From Rhodoblastus sp963828185 (GTDB lineage Bacteria; Pseudomonadota; Alphaproteobacteria; Rhizobiales; Beijerinckiaceae): a DNA stretch of 64,000 nucleotides. The stretch is taken from positions 62,001 to 126,000 of the forward strand of contig CAWHDV010000008.1 of assembly GCA_963828185.1 (NCBI GenBank), read 5' to 3'. Positions 44,103 to 53,154 of the stretch are shown piece by piece. Position 1 is the first letter of the stretch. Each line of letters starts with the position of its first letter. The position numbers were made by a program, and so were the translations under genes. The notes under the pieces are model-generated. The model did no database searches, had not been told where the DNA came from, and saw only the letters and a list, made by a program, of their open reading frames with translations.

Positions 44103-44192
44103 ATTTCGGTTTCGCCGGCTTGGCTTTTGCATTAGACACGTCGCCTTCCGCAGGGCGCGTCGCCCTCAGAGCCTTTGCCGAGACCGCAAGCC

Positions 44193-44717
44193 GTGTCCAA
44201 GACAGCGCCCAAGACAGATTCCGTGTCCAAGACAGAAAAAGCCGTCGCCATCATCATGGGCAGCCAGTCCGACTGGCCGACGATGCGCCACGCCAGCGAA
44301 ACCCTTTCCGCCCTTGGCGTCGAGGCGGACGTGCGCATCGTTTCGGCGCATCGCACGCCCGATCGGCTGGTGACTTTCGCCAAAGGCGCGCGCGAGGCCG
44401 GTTTCAAGGTGATCATCGCGGGCGCAGGCGGCGCCGCCCACCTGCCGGGCATGACCGCCGCCATGACGCCCTTGCCGGTGCTCGGCGTGCCCGTCGAATC
44501 CAAGGCGCTTTCCGGCAAGGACTCGCTGTTCTCGATCGTGCAGATGCCCGGCGGCGTGCCGGTCGGCACCCTGGCGATCGGCAAGCCGGGGGCGATCAAC
44601 GCGGCGCTCCTCGCCGCCGCCATCCTCGCGTTGAACGACAAGCAGCTCGCGGCGCGGCTCGACGCCTGGCGTGAGCGCCAGACGGCGGAGGTCGCGGAGC
44701 GTCCCTACCATGGCTGA
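44193..44717 (+). CDS. purE: N5-carboxyaminoimidazole ribonucleotide mutase
   Basis: PurE rearranges N5-CAIR to CAIR in purine synthesis. The block AIIMGSQSDWPTM and SAHRTPDRL, then GAGGAAHLPGM and VESKALSGKDSLFSIVQMPGGVP are all class I PurE. The start is uncertain: GTG at 44193 and 44223 (each within GTGTCCAAGACAG, a small duplication) and TTG 44175 are in frame. The purK ATG lies inside its 3' end. Confidence 0.95.
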   Translation: MSKTAPKTDSVSKTEKAVAIIMGSQSDWPTMRHASETLSALGVEADVRIVSAHRTPDRLVTFAKGAREAGFKVIIAGAGGAAHLPGMTAAMTPLPVLGVPVESKALSGKDSLFSIVQMPGGVPVGTLAIGKPGAINAALLAAAILALNDKQLAARLDAWRERQTAEVAERPYHG

Positions 44718-45831
44718 CGGCGGACGGACCGATCCGCGACCGGTCGGGCGGGAGCTGCAGCCCGGCGCCCGCGTCGGAATTGTCGGCGGCGGCCAGCTCG
44801 GACGCATGCTTGCGCTCGCTGCCGCGCGCCTCGGCCTGTCCTGCCATGTCTTCACCGACCGCGACAACGACCCGGCGATCGAGGTCGCCTCGGCCGCGAC
44901 CGTCGCGCCCTATGACGATGAACAGGCGCTGGCGCGCTTCGCCGCCTCGGTCGATGTCGTCACCTATGAATTCGAGAATATCCCTGCGCGGACGGCCGAA
45001 GCGCTGGCGGCCGAAAAGCCTGTGCGTCCGTCGCCGAAAGTGCTGGAGTTGACCCAGGACCGGCTGATCGAGAAGAATTTCATCACCAGCCTCGGCATAG
45101 AGGTCGCGCCCTATGCGCAGGTGGACGACGCCGGCGGCCTCGCCCGCGCGGTGGGGCATATCGGGCGTCCGTCGATCCTGAAAACGCGGCGCTTCGGCTA
45201 TGACGGCAAGGGCCAGGCTTTGATCCGGGAAGGCTCCGACCTCGCGGCGGCCTTCTGGTCGATCGGCGGCCAGCCGGCCATTCTCGAAGGGTTCGTGCCC
45301 TTCGAATGCGAAATCTCGGTCGTGGCCGCGCGGGGGATCGATGGCGATTTCGCCGCCTGGGACGTCGGCCTGAACGCGCATGAGCATCATATTCTCGCCA
45401 CCACGCGGGTGCCGGCGGGGATCGGCGAGCGCCTCGTCCTCCGCGCCGTCGAGACGGCGCGCGAAATCGCGCAAGCGCTCGACTATGTCGGCGTGCTGGC
45501 GGTGGAGATGTTCGTGGTCGATGCGCCCGGCGGCAAGAAGCTTCTTGTCAACGAAATCGCGCCGCGCGTCCACAATTCCGGGCATTGGACGATCGATGGC
45601 GCGGCGACGTCGCAGTTCGAGCAGCATGTGCGCGCCATCTGCGGCTTCCCGCTCGGCAGCGTCCGCGCGCATGGGCCGGTGGAAATGCGCAACCTGATCG
45701 GCGACGACATTGCGCGCTGGCGCGAATATCTCGCCCAGCCCGGGGCTTGCCTGCACCTCTACGGCAAGACGGAAGCGCGGCCCGGCCGCAAGATGGGCCA
45801 CGTCACCTTCCTTCGCGATGTGCAGGGCTGA
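44710..45831 (+). CDS. purK: 5-(carboxyamino)imidazole ribonucleotide synthase
   Basis: PurK makes N5-CAIR from AIR, bicarbonate and ATP, the step before PurE. It is an ATP-grasp enzyme: VGIVGGGQLGRMLALAAARLGL at the start in outline, KTRRFGYDGKGQ, EGFVPFECEISV and NEIAPRVHNSGHWTID. The ATG overlaps purE by eight bases, the usual purEK coupling. Confidence 0.96.
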   Translation: MADGGRTDPRPVGRELQPGARVGIVGGGQLGRMLALAAARLGLSCHVFTDRDNDPAIEVASAATVAPYDDEQALARFAASVDVVTYEFENIPARTAEALAAEKPVRPSPKVLELTQDRLIEKNFITSLGIEVAPYAQVDDAGGLARAVGHIGRPSILKTRRFGYDGKGQALIREGSDLAAAFWSIGGQPAILEGFVPFECEISVVAARGIDGDFAAWDVGLNAHEHHILATTRVPAGIGERLVLRAVETAREIAQALDYVGVLAVEMFVVDAPGGKKLLVNEIAPRVHNSGHWTIDGAATSQFEQHVRAICGFPLGSVRAHGPVEMRNLIGDDIARWREYLAQPGACLHLYGKTEARPGRKMGHVTFLRDVQG

Positions 45832-46185
45832 CGCCGCGCTTTGCGGTGTGCTTGGCTAGCGCCAGCGAAGATCGCCACATCGTTCGATTTGGCTGTTGGT
45901 GACTAAAGTCATGCGCCGGGTGTTGAATATGGCTCTTGACGCAGATATTACGTAGAGTACGCGCTGCCTCCCGGCGTCGAATGACAGTGATATCGCTGAT
46001 TTGTTTTCGTGTTTGCAATTGACACGCGCCGGCCCTGTCGCCCATCTTGAGATGCAACCGAATCAGTTACGGCGTTTATCAACGACGCGTCGTCGCGTTT
46101 CTTTAGGGAATCGACGTATAGCGGCGAGTTTATGCGTAAAAATGAAGAATTTAATGCGGCCGTCCGGAATTAAGCGAGGCGGCGG
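45832..46185. other. Gap before the exopolysaccharide locus
   Basis: No gene is recognised in these 350 bases. The stretch is less GC-rich than its surroundings and probably holds the promoter of the coiled-coil gene; a TTGACG hexamer lies near 45938. TGACT-AA-AGTCA is a short palindrome at 45899-45910. An 11-base string ATCAACGACGC (46079-46089) recurs upstream of the sugar transferase gene. Confidence 0.4.
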
Positions 46186-47436
46186 ATGTTCAGGTCGGCA
46201 GCGGAGGCAATTATGACTCTGATCGGTAATTACTTTGGTCGCGCGCAAGCGCCGGCGAAGCAAAAAAATCATTCCCTTAAACCTTTACCCGCCATTGATT
46301 CGTTTATGGCGTCGAATCCGGATCTGGTCGAGGATGAGGAAGCTCCGGTGCATTTCCTTGCGCCGCCCGCGCCGCAGGAAACCACTCCCGGCGACGAGCT
46401 TTCCTCGCTGATGAACGCCGTCAAGGACCAGGCGCTGCAACTTAAATGCGAGCAGGCGAAGGTTATCTCGGATTGGCAGATCGGCCTCGAGCTTTTGACC
46501 AGCCGCATGGCCACCTTGCAGCCGCTGCTCTCGAAAACGCTCCATTCGAATGCCGATCGCGAGCAGACCATCACGCGCCTCGCCGCATCCGAAACGGAAC
46601 TGAAGCGCCGTCTCGCCGAGAACGAGCGCGAACTCTCGCATTATCGTCCCATGGCCCTCCAGCTTGACGACGAATTGCGCAACATCCGCGCGCAATTGAC
46701 TGATAGCCAGCGGCATGCCGCCGGCCTCGAGGCGGAGCACGCCAAGTCGCAAGGCGCGATCAACGACCTGTTCCAGAAGGCCGCGACGGCCGAGGCCGCG
46801 CGCCAGCGGGTCATCGAGGAGAACGCGGCCTATTCGCAAAAGCTGCGCGAACATGACAACGCGTTGCAGTCCTTTGTGCGCGAGGCCGCGCAACTGCGGG
46901 GCGAACTGGTTTCCTCCGACAGCGACGTCGAGCGGCTCGAGGCCGAAATCGGAGCGCTCACCAAGAAATTCGCCAACGAATGCGAAGAGCACAGCCGCGT
47001 CAGGGCGATCATGGAGACCCTCCAGACCCAGTTCTCGCAACTGCAGAAGGAGAGCCTGTCGCGGGTCAAGGAAGCCGAGGAGCGGGAACGGCGCGCGACC
47101 GAAATGCTGTCCGCGCGCGAGAAGCAATATTACGATCTCGACGTCCGTCAGTCGGCGCTGCTTTCCAAGGTGGATTTCCTCTCGCGGACCAACCAGCGCC
47201 AACGCGACGATCTCCGCCGCCACATCGACCATATCGGCAACCTCGAATCCTCCAACCGGCAGCTTCTCGACGCGCTGGCGCGCAACGCCAATGGAAGCGA
47301 CTCGGCTTCCGCGCAGGACGAGTCGACGCAACAGCAGGCGCCCAAGTTGCGGGCTGTCGCGGAGGTCATGCGGGCGGTCAACGAGGATCCCGAGCTTGCG
47401 CGCCAGCCGGGACGCCCGGGCCGTCTCGAAGCTTGA
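46186..47436 (+). CDS. Long coiled-coil protein, crescentin-like in form
   Basis: This 416-residue protein is not assigned to a named family. Apart from a disordered N-terminus of about 70 residues with Pro/Glu-rich sequence, it is one long coiled coil (about residues 75-375) full of Glu, Arg, Gln and Ala heptads, for example LAENERELSHYRPMALQLDD and LRGELVSSDSDVERLEAEIG, then a short disordered tail. Such form recalls intermediate-filament-like proteins such as crescentin, but similarity of coiled coils is weak evidence. ATG 46213 (MTLIGNYFG) is a second possible start. It opens the exopolysaccharide locus. Confidence 0.7.
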   Translation: MFRSAAEAIMTLIGNYFGRAQAPAKQKNHSLKPLPAIDSFMASNPDLVEDEEAPVHFLAPPAPQETTPGDELSSLMNAVKDQALQLKCEQAKVISDWQIGLELLTSRMATLQPLLSKTLHSNADREQTITRLAASETELKRRLAENERELSHYRPMALQLDDELRNIRAQLTDSQRHAAGLEAEHAKSQGAINDLFQKAATAEAARQRVIEENAAYSQKLREHDNALQSFVREAAQLRGELVSSDSDVERLEAEIGALTKKFANECEEHSRVRAIMETLQTQFSQLQKESLSRVKEAEERERRATEMLSAREKQYYDLDVRQSALLSKVDFLSRTNQRQRDDLRRHIDHIGNLESSNRQLLDALARNANGSDSASAQDESTQQQAPKLRAVAEVMRAVNEDPELARQPGRPGRLEA

Positions 47437-47508
47437 GTCCGAACAGGGCGATCGCCGTCGAGGCGCTCGCCCTTTTCTTTCAAGCTGGCGGCGAAGAGCG
47501 CCGCCGCG

Positions 47509-48687
47509 TCAGGCGTTGATCCGCAGCCGGTCGCGCAGCCCGCGCCTCGCGAAATGCGCCGCCCGGTAAAGCTTGTGCGCGGGCGAGACATTCTTGACCG
47601 CGTCGCGTCGGCGGAACGCCAGTTCATGCGTGCTCTCGTCGCGTGCGCGCTTGATGGGATCGGCGTAGAAGGCGGCGATCTTTTCGCGTCCCATGCCCGG
47701 GGTCTTCAGCCAGTCCGCAACATGATGGCGCAAGCGCAGGACATCGACCAGGGCGCAGCTCAGACCCGTGCCGACGGCCGGGCAAGAGGTCCGGAAGGAA
47801 TCGCCGACCAGCGCCACGCCGCCGCGCACGACATTGACGTATTTGTAGAGTTCGACCGGGAACGTGGCGACGTCGCCCACCCATTCGCAATCGCGCAGCC
47901 AGGGCCGCAGCCCCGGCATCAGATCGAACAGCGCTCCCAAGCCGCGGCGGCTCATCGCCAGCAGGCGCGGATCGCGGATGTGTGAAAACAGGAAAAGATT
48001 GGCGCGCATCGTGTCGCCGATCGGGAACAGCGTCAGGTAATCGACGTCGTCGCCCTGGCTTTCGCCGTAGGCGGTGAGGGCGGGAAAGCGGAAGCCGCCG
48101 GCCGGCGGACGCAGGGAGAAGCCGGCGCTTATGGTCGGTTGCGCATGCGCCTGGACGCGCTGGAACCCGAGCTTGCGGCGCAGCGCCTCGCCGCCGCCCG
48201 TGGCGAGGACGACCAGCCTCGCGCAAATGGTTTCGCCGCTCGTCATGGTGATGCGCTGGAGGTCGTCGCTCGCGTCGATGTCTTCGACGCGCCCCAGTCT
48301 GAAAGTGACATTGGCCGGAATGCGCGAACGCAGCAGTTCGACCATGCTGGTGTAGGTCATGTCGTATTGTTCGATATCGAGGCGATCGACGATCAGCCGA
48401 CCGCGAATGTTGATGAAGCTCCTCGCGGGCGTCGAGGCGGCCTTGAAGGCGTCGAGCAGCCCAAATTCGCGCAGCAGCAGCAATTGGTCGCCGGCGATCT
48501 TTTCGGCGCGAAACATTGGCGGGACAGTGGCGCTGGGTTCGATCAGCGTCACGCGATGCCCGGCTTCCCCGAGCGCGATCGCGGCCAGCGATCCGGCGAA
48601 ACCCGCGCCGACGATCGCCACTTCCGTCAATATCGGGGCTTTTGGTTCGCCAGCGTCGTCACAGGGCTGAAACGGCGTCGAAGACAT
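47509..48687 (-). CDS. FAD-dependent oxidoreductase, halogenase/monooxygenase-like
   Basis: The N-terminal GxGxxG dinucleotide fold reads VAIVGAGFAGSLAAIALGEAG, followed by a Glu for ribose (LIEPS). The second FAD motif is VALVGDSFRTSCPAVGTGLSCAL (the GD box), typical of the group A flavin monooxygenase/tryptophan halogenase superfamily. The halogenase WxWxIP motif is not visible. The substrate is unknown. I chose ATG 48687; the frame extends past it. The gene is convergent with the coiled-coil gene and downstream of the acetyltransferase gene. Confidence 0.78.
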   Translation of the reverse strand: MSSTPFQPCDDAGEPKAPILTEVAIVGAGFAGSLAAIALGEAGHRVTLIEPSATVPPMFRAEKIAGDQLLLLREFGLLDAFKAASTPARSFINIRGRLIVDRLDIEQYDMTYTSMVELLRSRIPANVTFRLGRVEDIDASDDLQRITMTSGETICARLVVLATGGGEALRRKLGFQRVQAHAQPTISAGFSLRPPAGGFRFPALTAYGESQGDDVDYLTLFPIGDTMRANLFLFSHIRDPRLLAMSRRGLGALFDLMPGLRPWLRDCEWVGDVATFPVELYKYVNVVRGGVALVGDSFRTSCPAVGTGLSCALVDVLRLRHHVADWLKTPGMGREKIAAFYADPIKRARDESTHELAFRRRDAVKNVSPAHKLYRAAHFARRGLRDRLRINA

Positions 48688-48742
48688 GCGCGATGCTCCT
48701 TGATTGCGAGGGCGGCGAAGGTCGCCGCTCTCATGGGCGTCA

Positions 48743-49942
48743 TCAATTCGCGGCGGCCATTCCGCCGAAAATGGTCCTGATCGTCTTCCTGATGCGAGAG
48801 GCGGCCCGCGCCGCAAGGACGAGCGCCGCGCCAAGCGGCGTGAGCGCGACCCAGGTCGCGTAAAGCGGGCTCGGGCGCGCGCCGAATTTCTGCTTGTAGT
48901 CCTCATCGCCGATGGTGAGGTCGAACGTCGCCAAGCCCTCGGCGATGCAATGTTCGATGGCCGTCTGGATCAGCACGTTGCCGAGCGAACAGCTTTTCCA
49001 TTCCCCTCCCTCGAACGTCGACATGATGACGTGCAAGGCGTCCCGCCGCTGAAGCGAGAACAAGCTCGCGACAATTTCTCCGCCGACTTTCAGCAGGGCC
49101 AGCCTCGCCAGGGGGAGCGGCGATTCGACCGTCGCCGAGCGGTAGAACCGCCGGTAATCGCTTTGCTCCAGGACATTGCCGCGTCGCCCCAACTCGGCGA
49201 AGCGCTCCTGTCTTTGCCGCGCCAGAATGTCGAAGGCGACGCGCTTTTCGTCCGGCGTTTCAGCAAAGACGAATTCGACCGCGCCATGTTTCGCCACGCG
49301 GCGAGATTTCTTGGCGATCTCGCGAGCGAAGCTCGGATCGAGCGTCGCCTTGCAGAATTCGGCGAAGGACCCGGGCAGGGCGACGCTCCAGGCGGAAAAG
49401 CCCATTTGCGTCAGCCGGCCGCCAAAGGCGACGAGCGGATTGGCGCGCCCGTCAATCAGGGCGGGCGTCTTTTCCAGCCGCAAGGCGGCGCCCGACGGCG
49501 CCAAGGCGACGAGGATCCGCCGCCAGAGATCGCGCCATTGGGCTGGCGAGGGGGCGAAATTCGGGGCGAGGATCGGCGCGTTATAGTCGCTCACGCCGAG
49601 GTCGGCGAATTCGATCACGCTGATCCCGCACCTGCGCCGCGCGCAGAAGGGCAACAGCATGACGGGCGCGCCGCCGGGTTGATCCCGCACGAGCACGACC
49701 AGGGGCCGGGCGCCGAGGCTTGGCGCGAGTTCCGCGTAAAGCGGCCGAACCCAGGCGATTGACTGGAAAGGCGTCATCGAGGCGCCAAGCTCCAGCCGCC
49801 GCCATGCGTCGGCGACCGAGTCGATGTCGGCGTGAACCTCGATCGCACAGCGATCGACGCGAAGGTAGACGCCTCCGCCCCCGGCGCGGAGGGCGCGAGG
49901 TCGGGCTGGATCGGCTTGATCGAGCGAGGTCGTCGAAGTCAT
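48743..49942 (-). CDS. GNAT-fold acetyltransferase, CelD/BcsL (BioF2-like) family
   Basis: This about 400-residue protein has the double-GNAT architecture of CelD/BcsL and FemAB-like proteins: an N-terminal half with RPLVVLVRDQPGGAPVMLLPFCARR, and a C-terminal half with EIVASLFSLQRRDALHVIMSTFEG and LATFDLTIGDEDYKQKFGA. The latter segment (FDxxxGDExYKxxF) is the family signature. Members are found in cellulose and other polysaccharide loci and are believed to acylate the polymer. I chose ATG 49942. Confidence 0.85.
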   Translation of the reverse strand: MTSTTSLDQADPARPRALRAGGGGVYLRVDRCAIEVHADIDSVADAWRRLELGASMTPFQSIAWVRPLYAELAPSLGARPLVVLVRDQPGGAPVMLLPFCARRRCGISVIEFADLGVSDYNAPILAPNFAPSPAQWRDLWRRILVALAPSGAALRLEKTPALIDGRANPLVAFGGRLTQMGFSAWSVALPGSFAEFCKATLDPSFAREIAKKSRRVAKHGAVEFVFAETPDEKRVAFDILARQRQERFAELGRRGNVLEQSDYRRFYRSATVESPLPLARLALLKVGGEIVASLFSLQRRDALHVIMSTFEGGEWKSCSLGNVLIQTAIEHCIAEGLATFDLTIGDEDYKQKFGARPSPLYATWVALTPLGAALVLAARAASRIRKTIRTIFGGMAAAN

Positions 49943-50404
49943 CGACAATCGATTCCGTTCCAAAGCCGTTTCCGCTCATCGCGCGCGCCGCATTGGCCTA
50001 TCGGAAGCGCTCGTTTCCAGAGCCGATGCAAACTCTGGAGGATCAACGGCTGGCGTTTATTTGTAACCGCAGCGCTCGACTTCGCTCGGGATCAAAAGCG
50101 TTAATGCTTACGCCTTTAGGGCATAAGTTCTTTGATCAACGACGCATGCGATTTGTCCGAAAGAGGCGCCCGCGCGAGAAAACATGCGACGCCGCAAGGC
50201 GTTACCATGCACTCGCGCGCATCGGTGGCGGGGACGTGCGCGGAAGCGTCGAGGCTGCGTAAGAAAAATCACCACAATTGCCGGTCAAGCACAGGGCGTC
50301 GCCAAAGCGCGGCCTCACTCATGAAGAAAGTTTTTGCTGGTCCCTGAAGTCGAGGCCAAAGCGGTCTTGAAGGAAGACGCGCGAGCGTCGGATAGGAGCG
50401 GCTC
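49943..50404. other. Gap between divergent acetyltransferase and sugar-transferase genes
   Basis: No gene is recognised in 460 bases. The part around 50090-50140 is AT-richer, with an imperfect palindrome (CTTACGCC/GGCATAAG near 50107-50127) and the 11-base string ATCAACGACGC at 50135-50145 that also lies ahead of the coiled-coil gene. These look like control sequences, unproven. Confidence 0.4.
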
Positions 50405-51904
50405 ATGTCGAGTTCTCGCCAGCGGCGCGCCGAATCTCGGTTTGAACGGACATCGCCCGCGCCGCGGCCTTGGCGGCGGCGCGAAAGCCGCGGCTCCGTC
50501 ACCAGCGCCGCGCCCGCGCGCGGCGGCAATGACGCGACGCGCGCGGCGTTCATGGCTTTCGCCGCTTCGCTCGATGTTGCCGCGATTTTGTCCGTCGCGG
50601 CGATCGTCGAACATGGCTGGCATCGAACCTTCTACCAGGGCGAAACTTCGTTCGAGGTCGCACTGCGTTTCGCCGCGCTGGTGGCGATCATGCACGTGGC
50701 GCCGAATCTCGCGCGCGGCCGCTACAGCTTTCATCACTATCTCGGGCGGCAAAACGCCGCGGCGCGCCGGTTCGAAACCTGGTCCCTGGCCTTCCTCGGC
50801 GCGCTGGCCCTGGTGTTCGTGACCAAGAGCGGCGACGCGGTCTCGCGCGGCTCCGCCATCCTGCTCTATGCCGCCGCGGGCGGGGCCTTGCTGGGCGCGG
50901 ATTGCGTGATGCGCCAGATCGCGAGCAAGGCCGCCGTCACGCGCGACCTGTTTTTGCGCCGGATCTTTCTCGTTGGCTACGCCGAGGATATCGAGCTCTT
51001 CCACGACCGTTTCCCGCCTTCGACGCAAGGCGTGAAAATCGTCAGCGCCTCGGTGCTGCGCGGGCCGGGAACAATGCGCGACGACCTCAAGCTGGCGGCG
51101 GCCGCGGCGCGCATTTTCCGTCCTGACGACATTTTCATTCTCGCGCCCTGGCATGAGTCCCGGACGATCGAAGCCTGCGTTGATGCATTCATGCGCGTGC
51201 CGGCGTCGATCCACATGGGTCCGCAACCCGTGCTCGACCGTTTTTCGGACGCCCATGTCGCGCGGATCGGCGCCCTCGCCAGTCTGCGCCTGGCGTCCCC
51301 GCCGCTGAGTTTCATCGAGGTCAGCCTCAAGCGCGTGTTCGATGTCGTGGCCGCTGCGCTGGCCCTCGTCATGCTGTCGCCGCTGCTGCTGATCGTCGCC
51401 CTGGCCATCAAGCTCGACAGTGGCGGGCCGGTGTTCTTCGTGCAGCGGCGTTACGGCTTCAACCAGGAGCCTTTCCGCATCTTCAAATTCCGTTCGATGA
51501 CGACAATGGACGACCATGCGGAACTTCGCCAGGCGACCCGCGGCGATGTCCGCGTCACCCGCGTCGGACGCTTCATCCGGCGCGCCAATATCGATGAACT
51601 GCCGCAATTGCTGAATGTGCTGCGCGGCGACATGTCGCTCGTCGGCCCCCGGCCGCACATCATGTCGCACGACCACATGTTCGAGCGCAGCATCGCCCTG
51701 TCGGCGCGTCGCCACAACGTCAAGCCGGGCATCACCGGCTGGGCGCAGGTCAACGGCTTTCGCGGCGAAATCGATACGGACGACAAGTTGCGCGGACGCA
51801 TCGAGCACGACCTCCATTACATCGACAACTGGACGCCCTGGCTCGATCTGCGCATCCTGCTGATGACCGCTTTTTCACGCAAATCCTACCACAACGCCTA
51901 TTGA
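50405..51904 (+). CDS. Polyprenyl-phosphate sugar-1-phosphate transferase (exopolysaccharide priming)
   Basis: This is the likely priming enzyme of the exopolysaccharide: it moves a sugar phosphate from UDP-sugar to undecaprenyl phosphate. Four N-terminal membrane segments and a central Rossmann-like domain (WcaJ/PssY type) come before a fifth helix and the catalytic domain. The catalytic motifs read KRVFDVVAAALALVML, PVFFVQRRYGFNQEPFRIFKFRSM in outline, LPQLLNVLRGDMSLVGPRPH and VKPGITGWAQVNGFRG, all intact. Length 499 residues. The sugar is not predictable; glucose or galactose is common. It is followed by a glycosyltransferase after 32 bases. Confidence 0.92.
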   Translation: MSSSRQRRAESRFERTSPAPRPWRRRESRGSVTSAAPARGGNDATRAAFMAFAASLDVAAILSVAAIVEHGWHRTFYQGETSFEVALRFAALVAIMHVAPNLARGRYSFHHYLGRQNAAARRFETWSLAFLGALALVFVTKSGDAVSRGSAILLYAAAGGALLGADCVMRQIASKAAVTRDLFLRRIFLVGYAEDIELFHDRFPPSTQGVKIVSASVLRGPGTMRDDLKLAAAAARIFRPDDIFILAPWHESRTIEACVDAFMRVPASIHMGPQPVLDRFSDAHVARIGALASLRLASPPLSFIEVSLKRVFDVVAAALALVMLSPLLLIVALAIKLDSGGPVFFVQRRYGFNQEPFRIFKFRSMTTMDDHAELRQATRGDVRVTRVGRFIRRANIDELPQLLNVLRGDMSLVGPRPHIMSHDHMFERSIALSARRHNVKPGITGWAQVNGFRGEIDTDDKLRGRIEHDLHYIDNWTPWLDLRILLMTAFSRKSYHNAY

Positions 51905-51936
51905 GGACGCTTCCCCTTGAAGACAAGGCCTTCCGC

Positions 51937-53052
51937 ATGAACCGCAAGATCATGTTCTACACGCATACGCTTGCCGGCGGCGGGGCCGAGCGCGTGTGGG
52001 CGCAGATCGCGCAGGGCTTTTCCCGGCGCGGCGACGAAGTGATCTTCGTTCAGGATTTCCATTCCAGCGAGAACGCCGGCTGGCTCGACGGTTCCGTGCG
52101 CAAGATCACGCTGGGGCGCAATCATGCGCTTGCCGCCTGGCGTCTCTCCCGGTTGCTCGCGCGCGAGCAACCGGATGTTTCGGTGTCGGCGCTCGGCGTC
52201 TCGAACCTCAAACATGCGCTGGCCGCCGCCCTCGCCGGGCGCCGCCGTCGCGCCGTTCTGAGCTATCACGGCCATTTTTCCGCGGAGCCGCAGTTCCTGT
52301 CCCGCCTCGCCTATCTCCTGACTCCGATTCTGACCCGCGTGACCGCGCGCACGATCTGCGTTTCGGAAGCGATGCGCGCCTACCTCGTGTCGGTCTGGCG
52401 CGCTTCGCCGGCGAAAACGTTGCGCATATACAATCCTGTCGATATCGGCGCAGACGCTTGCGCCGACGCGCTTGCGCCCGAGCGTCGCGAGCTTCTGGTC
52501 GTCACGGCGGGTCGTCTCGTCGCGGGCAAGAACATCAACGGGCTTGTGCGCGCTTTCGCGCGGGTTCAACCGGCCGACGCGCGCCTCGTGATCTTCGGCG
52601 AGGGGCCGGAACGCCCGGCGATCGAGGCGGAAATCGAGCGGCTGGGGCTCGGATCGCGCGTGCGCCTCGATGGCTTTGTCGATCGGCCATGGACCCGCTA
52701 CGGCGCGGCGCGCTGCTTCGCGCTGTTCTCGAACAGCGAGAGTTTCGGCCTGGCCCTGGTCGAGGCGCTGGCCTGCGGTCTCGCCGTGGTCAGCGCCGAT
52801 AGCGGCGGCCCGCGCGAAATTCTCGATGACGGCCGCTACGGACGTCTCGTCGCCGTGGGCGATGAAGCGGCGTTCGCGCGCGCGCTCACCGAAATTCTGG
52901 CGCAACCACCGGACGACGGCGCCGGCAGGGAGCGCGCGCGGGCGTTCTCGCTCGATGCGGCGCTCGACGCCTATGCGGCCCTGTTCGAAGATTTGTGCGC
53001 GTCGAGCGATGCGCGCGCGGGAATCGGTCTCGCCGGGAATGTGGCTCCCTAG
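51937..53052 (+). CDS. GT4-family glycosyltransferase
   Basis: A GT-B fold enzyme with a nucleotide-sugar site of the GT4 type: TLAGGGAERVWAQIAQ at the N-terminus, VTAGRLVAGKNINGLVRAF, VIFGEGPERPAIE and the EX7E element SNSESFGLALVEALACG. At 371 residues from ATG 51937 it is full length. The stop codon TAG is itself part of the inverted terminal repeat of the element at 53049-53154. It probably adds the second or a later sugar after the priming transferase. Confidence 0.9.
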   Translation: MNRKIMFYTHTLAGGGAERVWAQIAQGFSRRGDEVIFVQDFHSSENAGWLDGSVRKITLGRNHALAAWRLSRLLAREQPDVSVSALGVSNLKHALAAALAGRRRRAVLSYHGHFSAEPQFLSRLAYLLTPILTRVTARTICVSEAMRAYLVSVWRASPAKTLRIYNPVDIGADACADALAPERRELLVVTAGRLVAGKNINGLVRAFARVQPADARLVIFGEGPERPAIEAEIERLGLGSRVRLDGFVDRPWTRYGAARCFALFSNSESFGLALVEALACGLAVVSADSGGPREILDDGRYGRLVAVGDEAAFARALTEILAQPPDDGAGRERARAFSLDAALDAYAALFEDLCASSDARAGIGLAGNVAP

Positions 53053-53154
53053 AGCCTTTTCCGATCCGATAGAATCGGATCGGGGCTCTGGTTTTTTGTT
53101 TTAACGCGTTTTCTTCACACGAACCGGTATCCGCTTCGTTTGCGAACGCTCTAG
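53049..53154. repeat. 106-bp MITE-like palindromic element
   Basis: The element begins CTAGAGC (53049-53055) and ends GCTCTAG (53148-53154), a perfect 7-bp terminal inverted repeat. Inside are a 10-bp hairpin CCGATCCGAT/ATCGGATCGG (53061-53070 with 53074-53083), an outer AGAGCC/GGCTCT pair and a T-run (53092-53097), so the left half can end transcription. The sequence is of a kind I know as dispersed intergenic repeats of Hyphomicrobiales; no other copy is in this window. The GT4 stop codon lies in its first bases and the acyltransferase remnant starts directly after it. Confidence 0.8.

Noticed and set aside
45899..45910. TGACT-AA-AGTCA palindrome after purK
   Set aside because: Short arms and no T-run; could be a chance match, so not listed as an operator.
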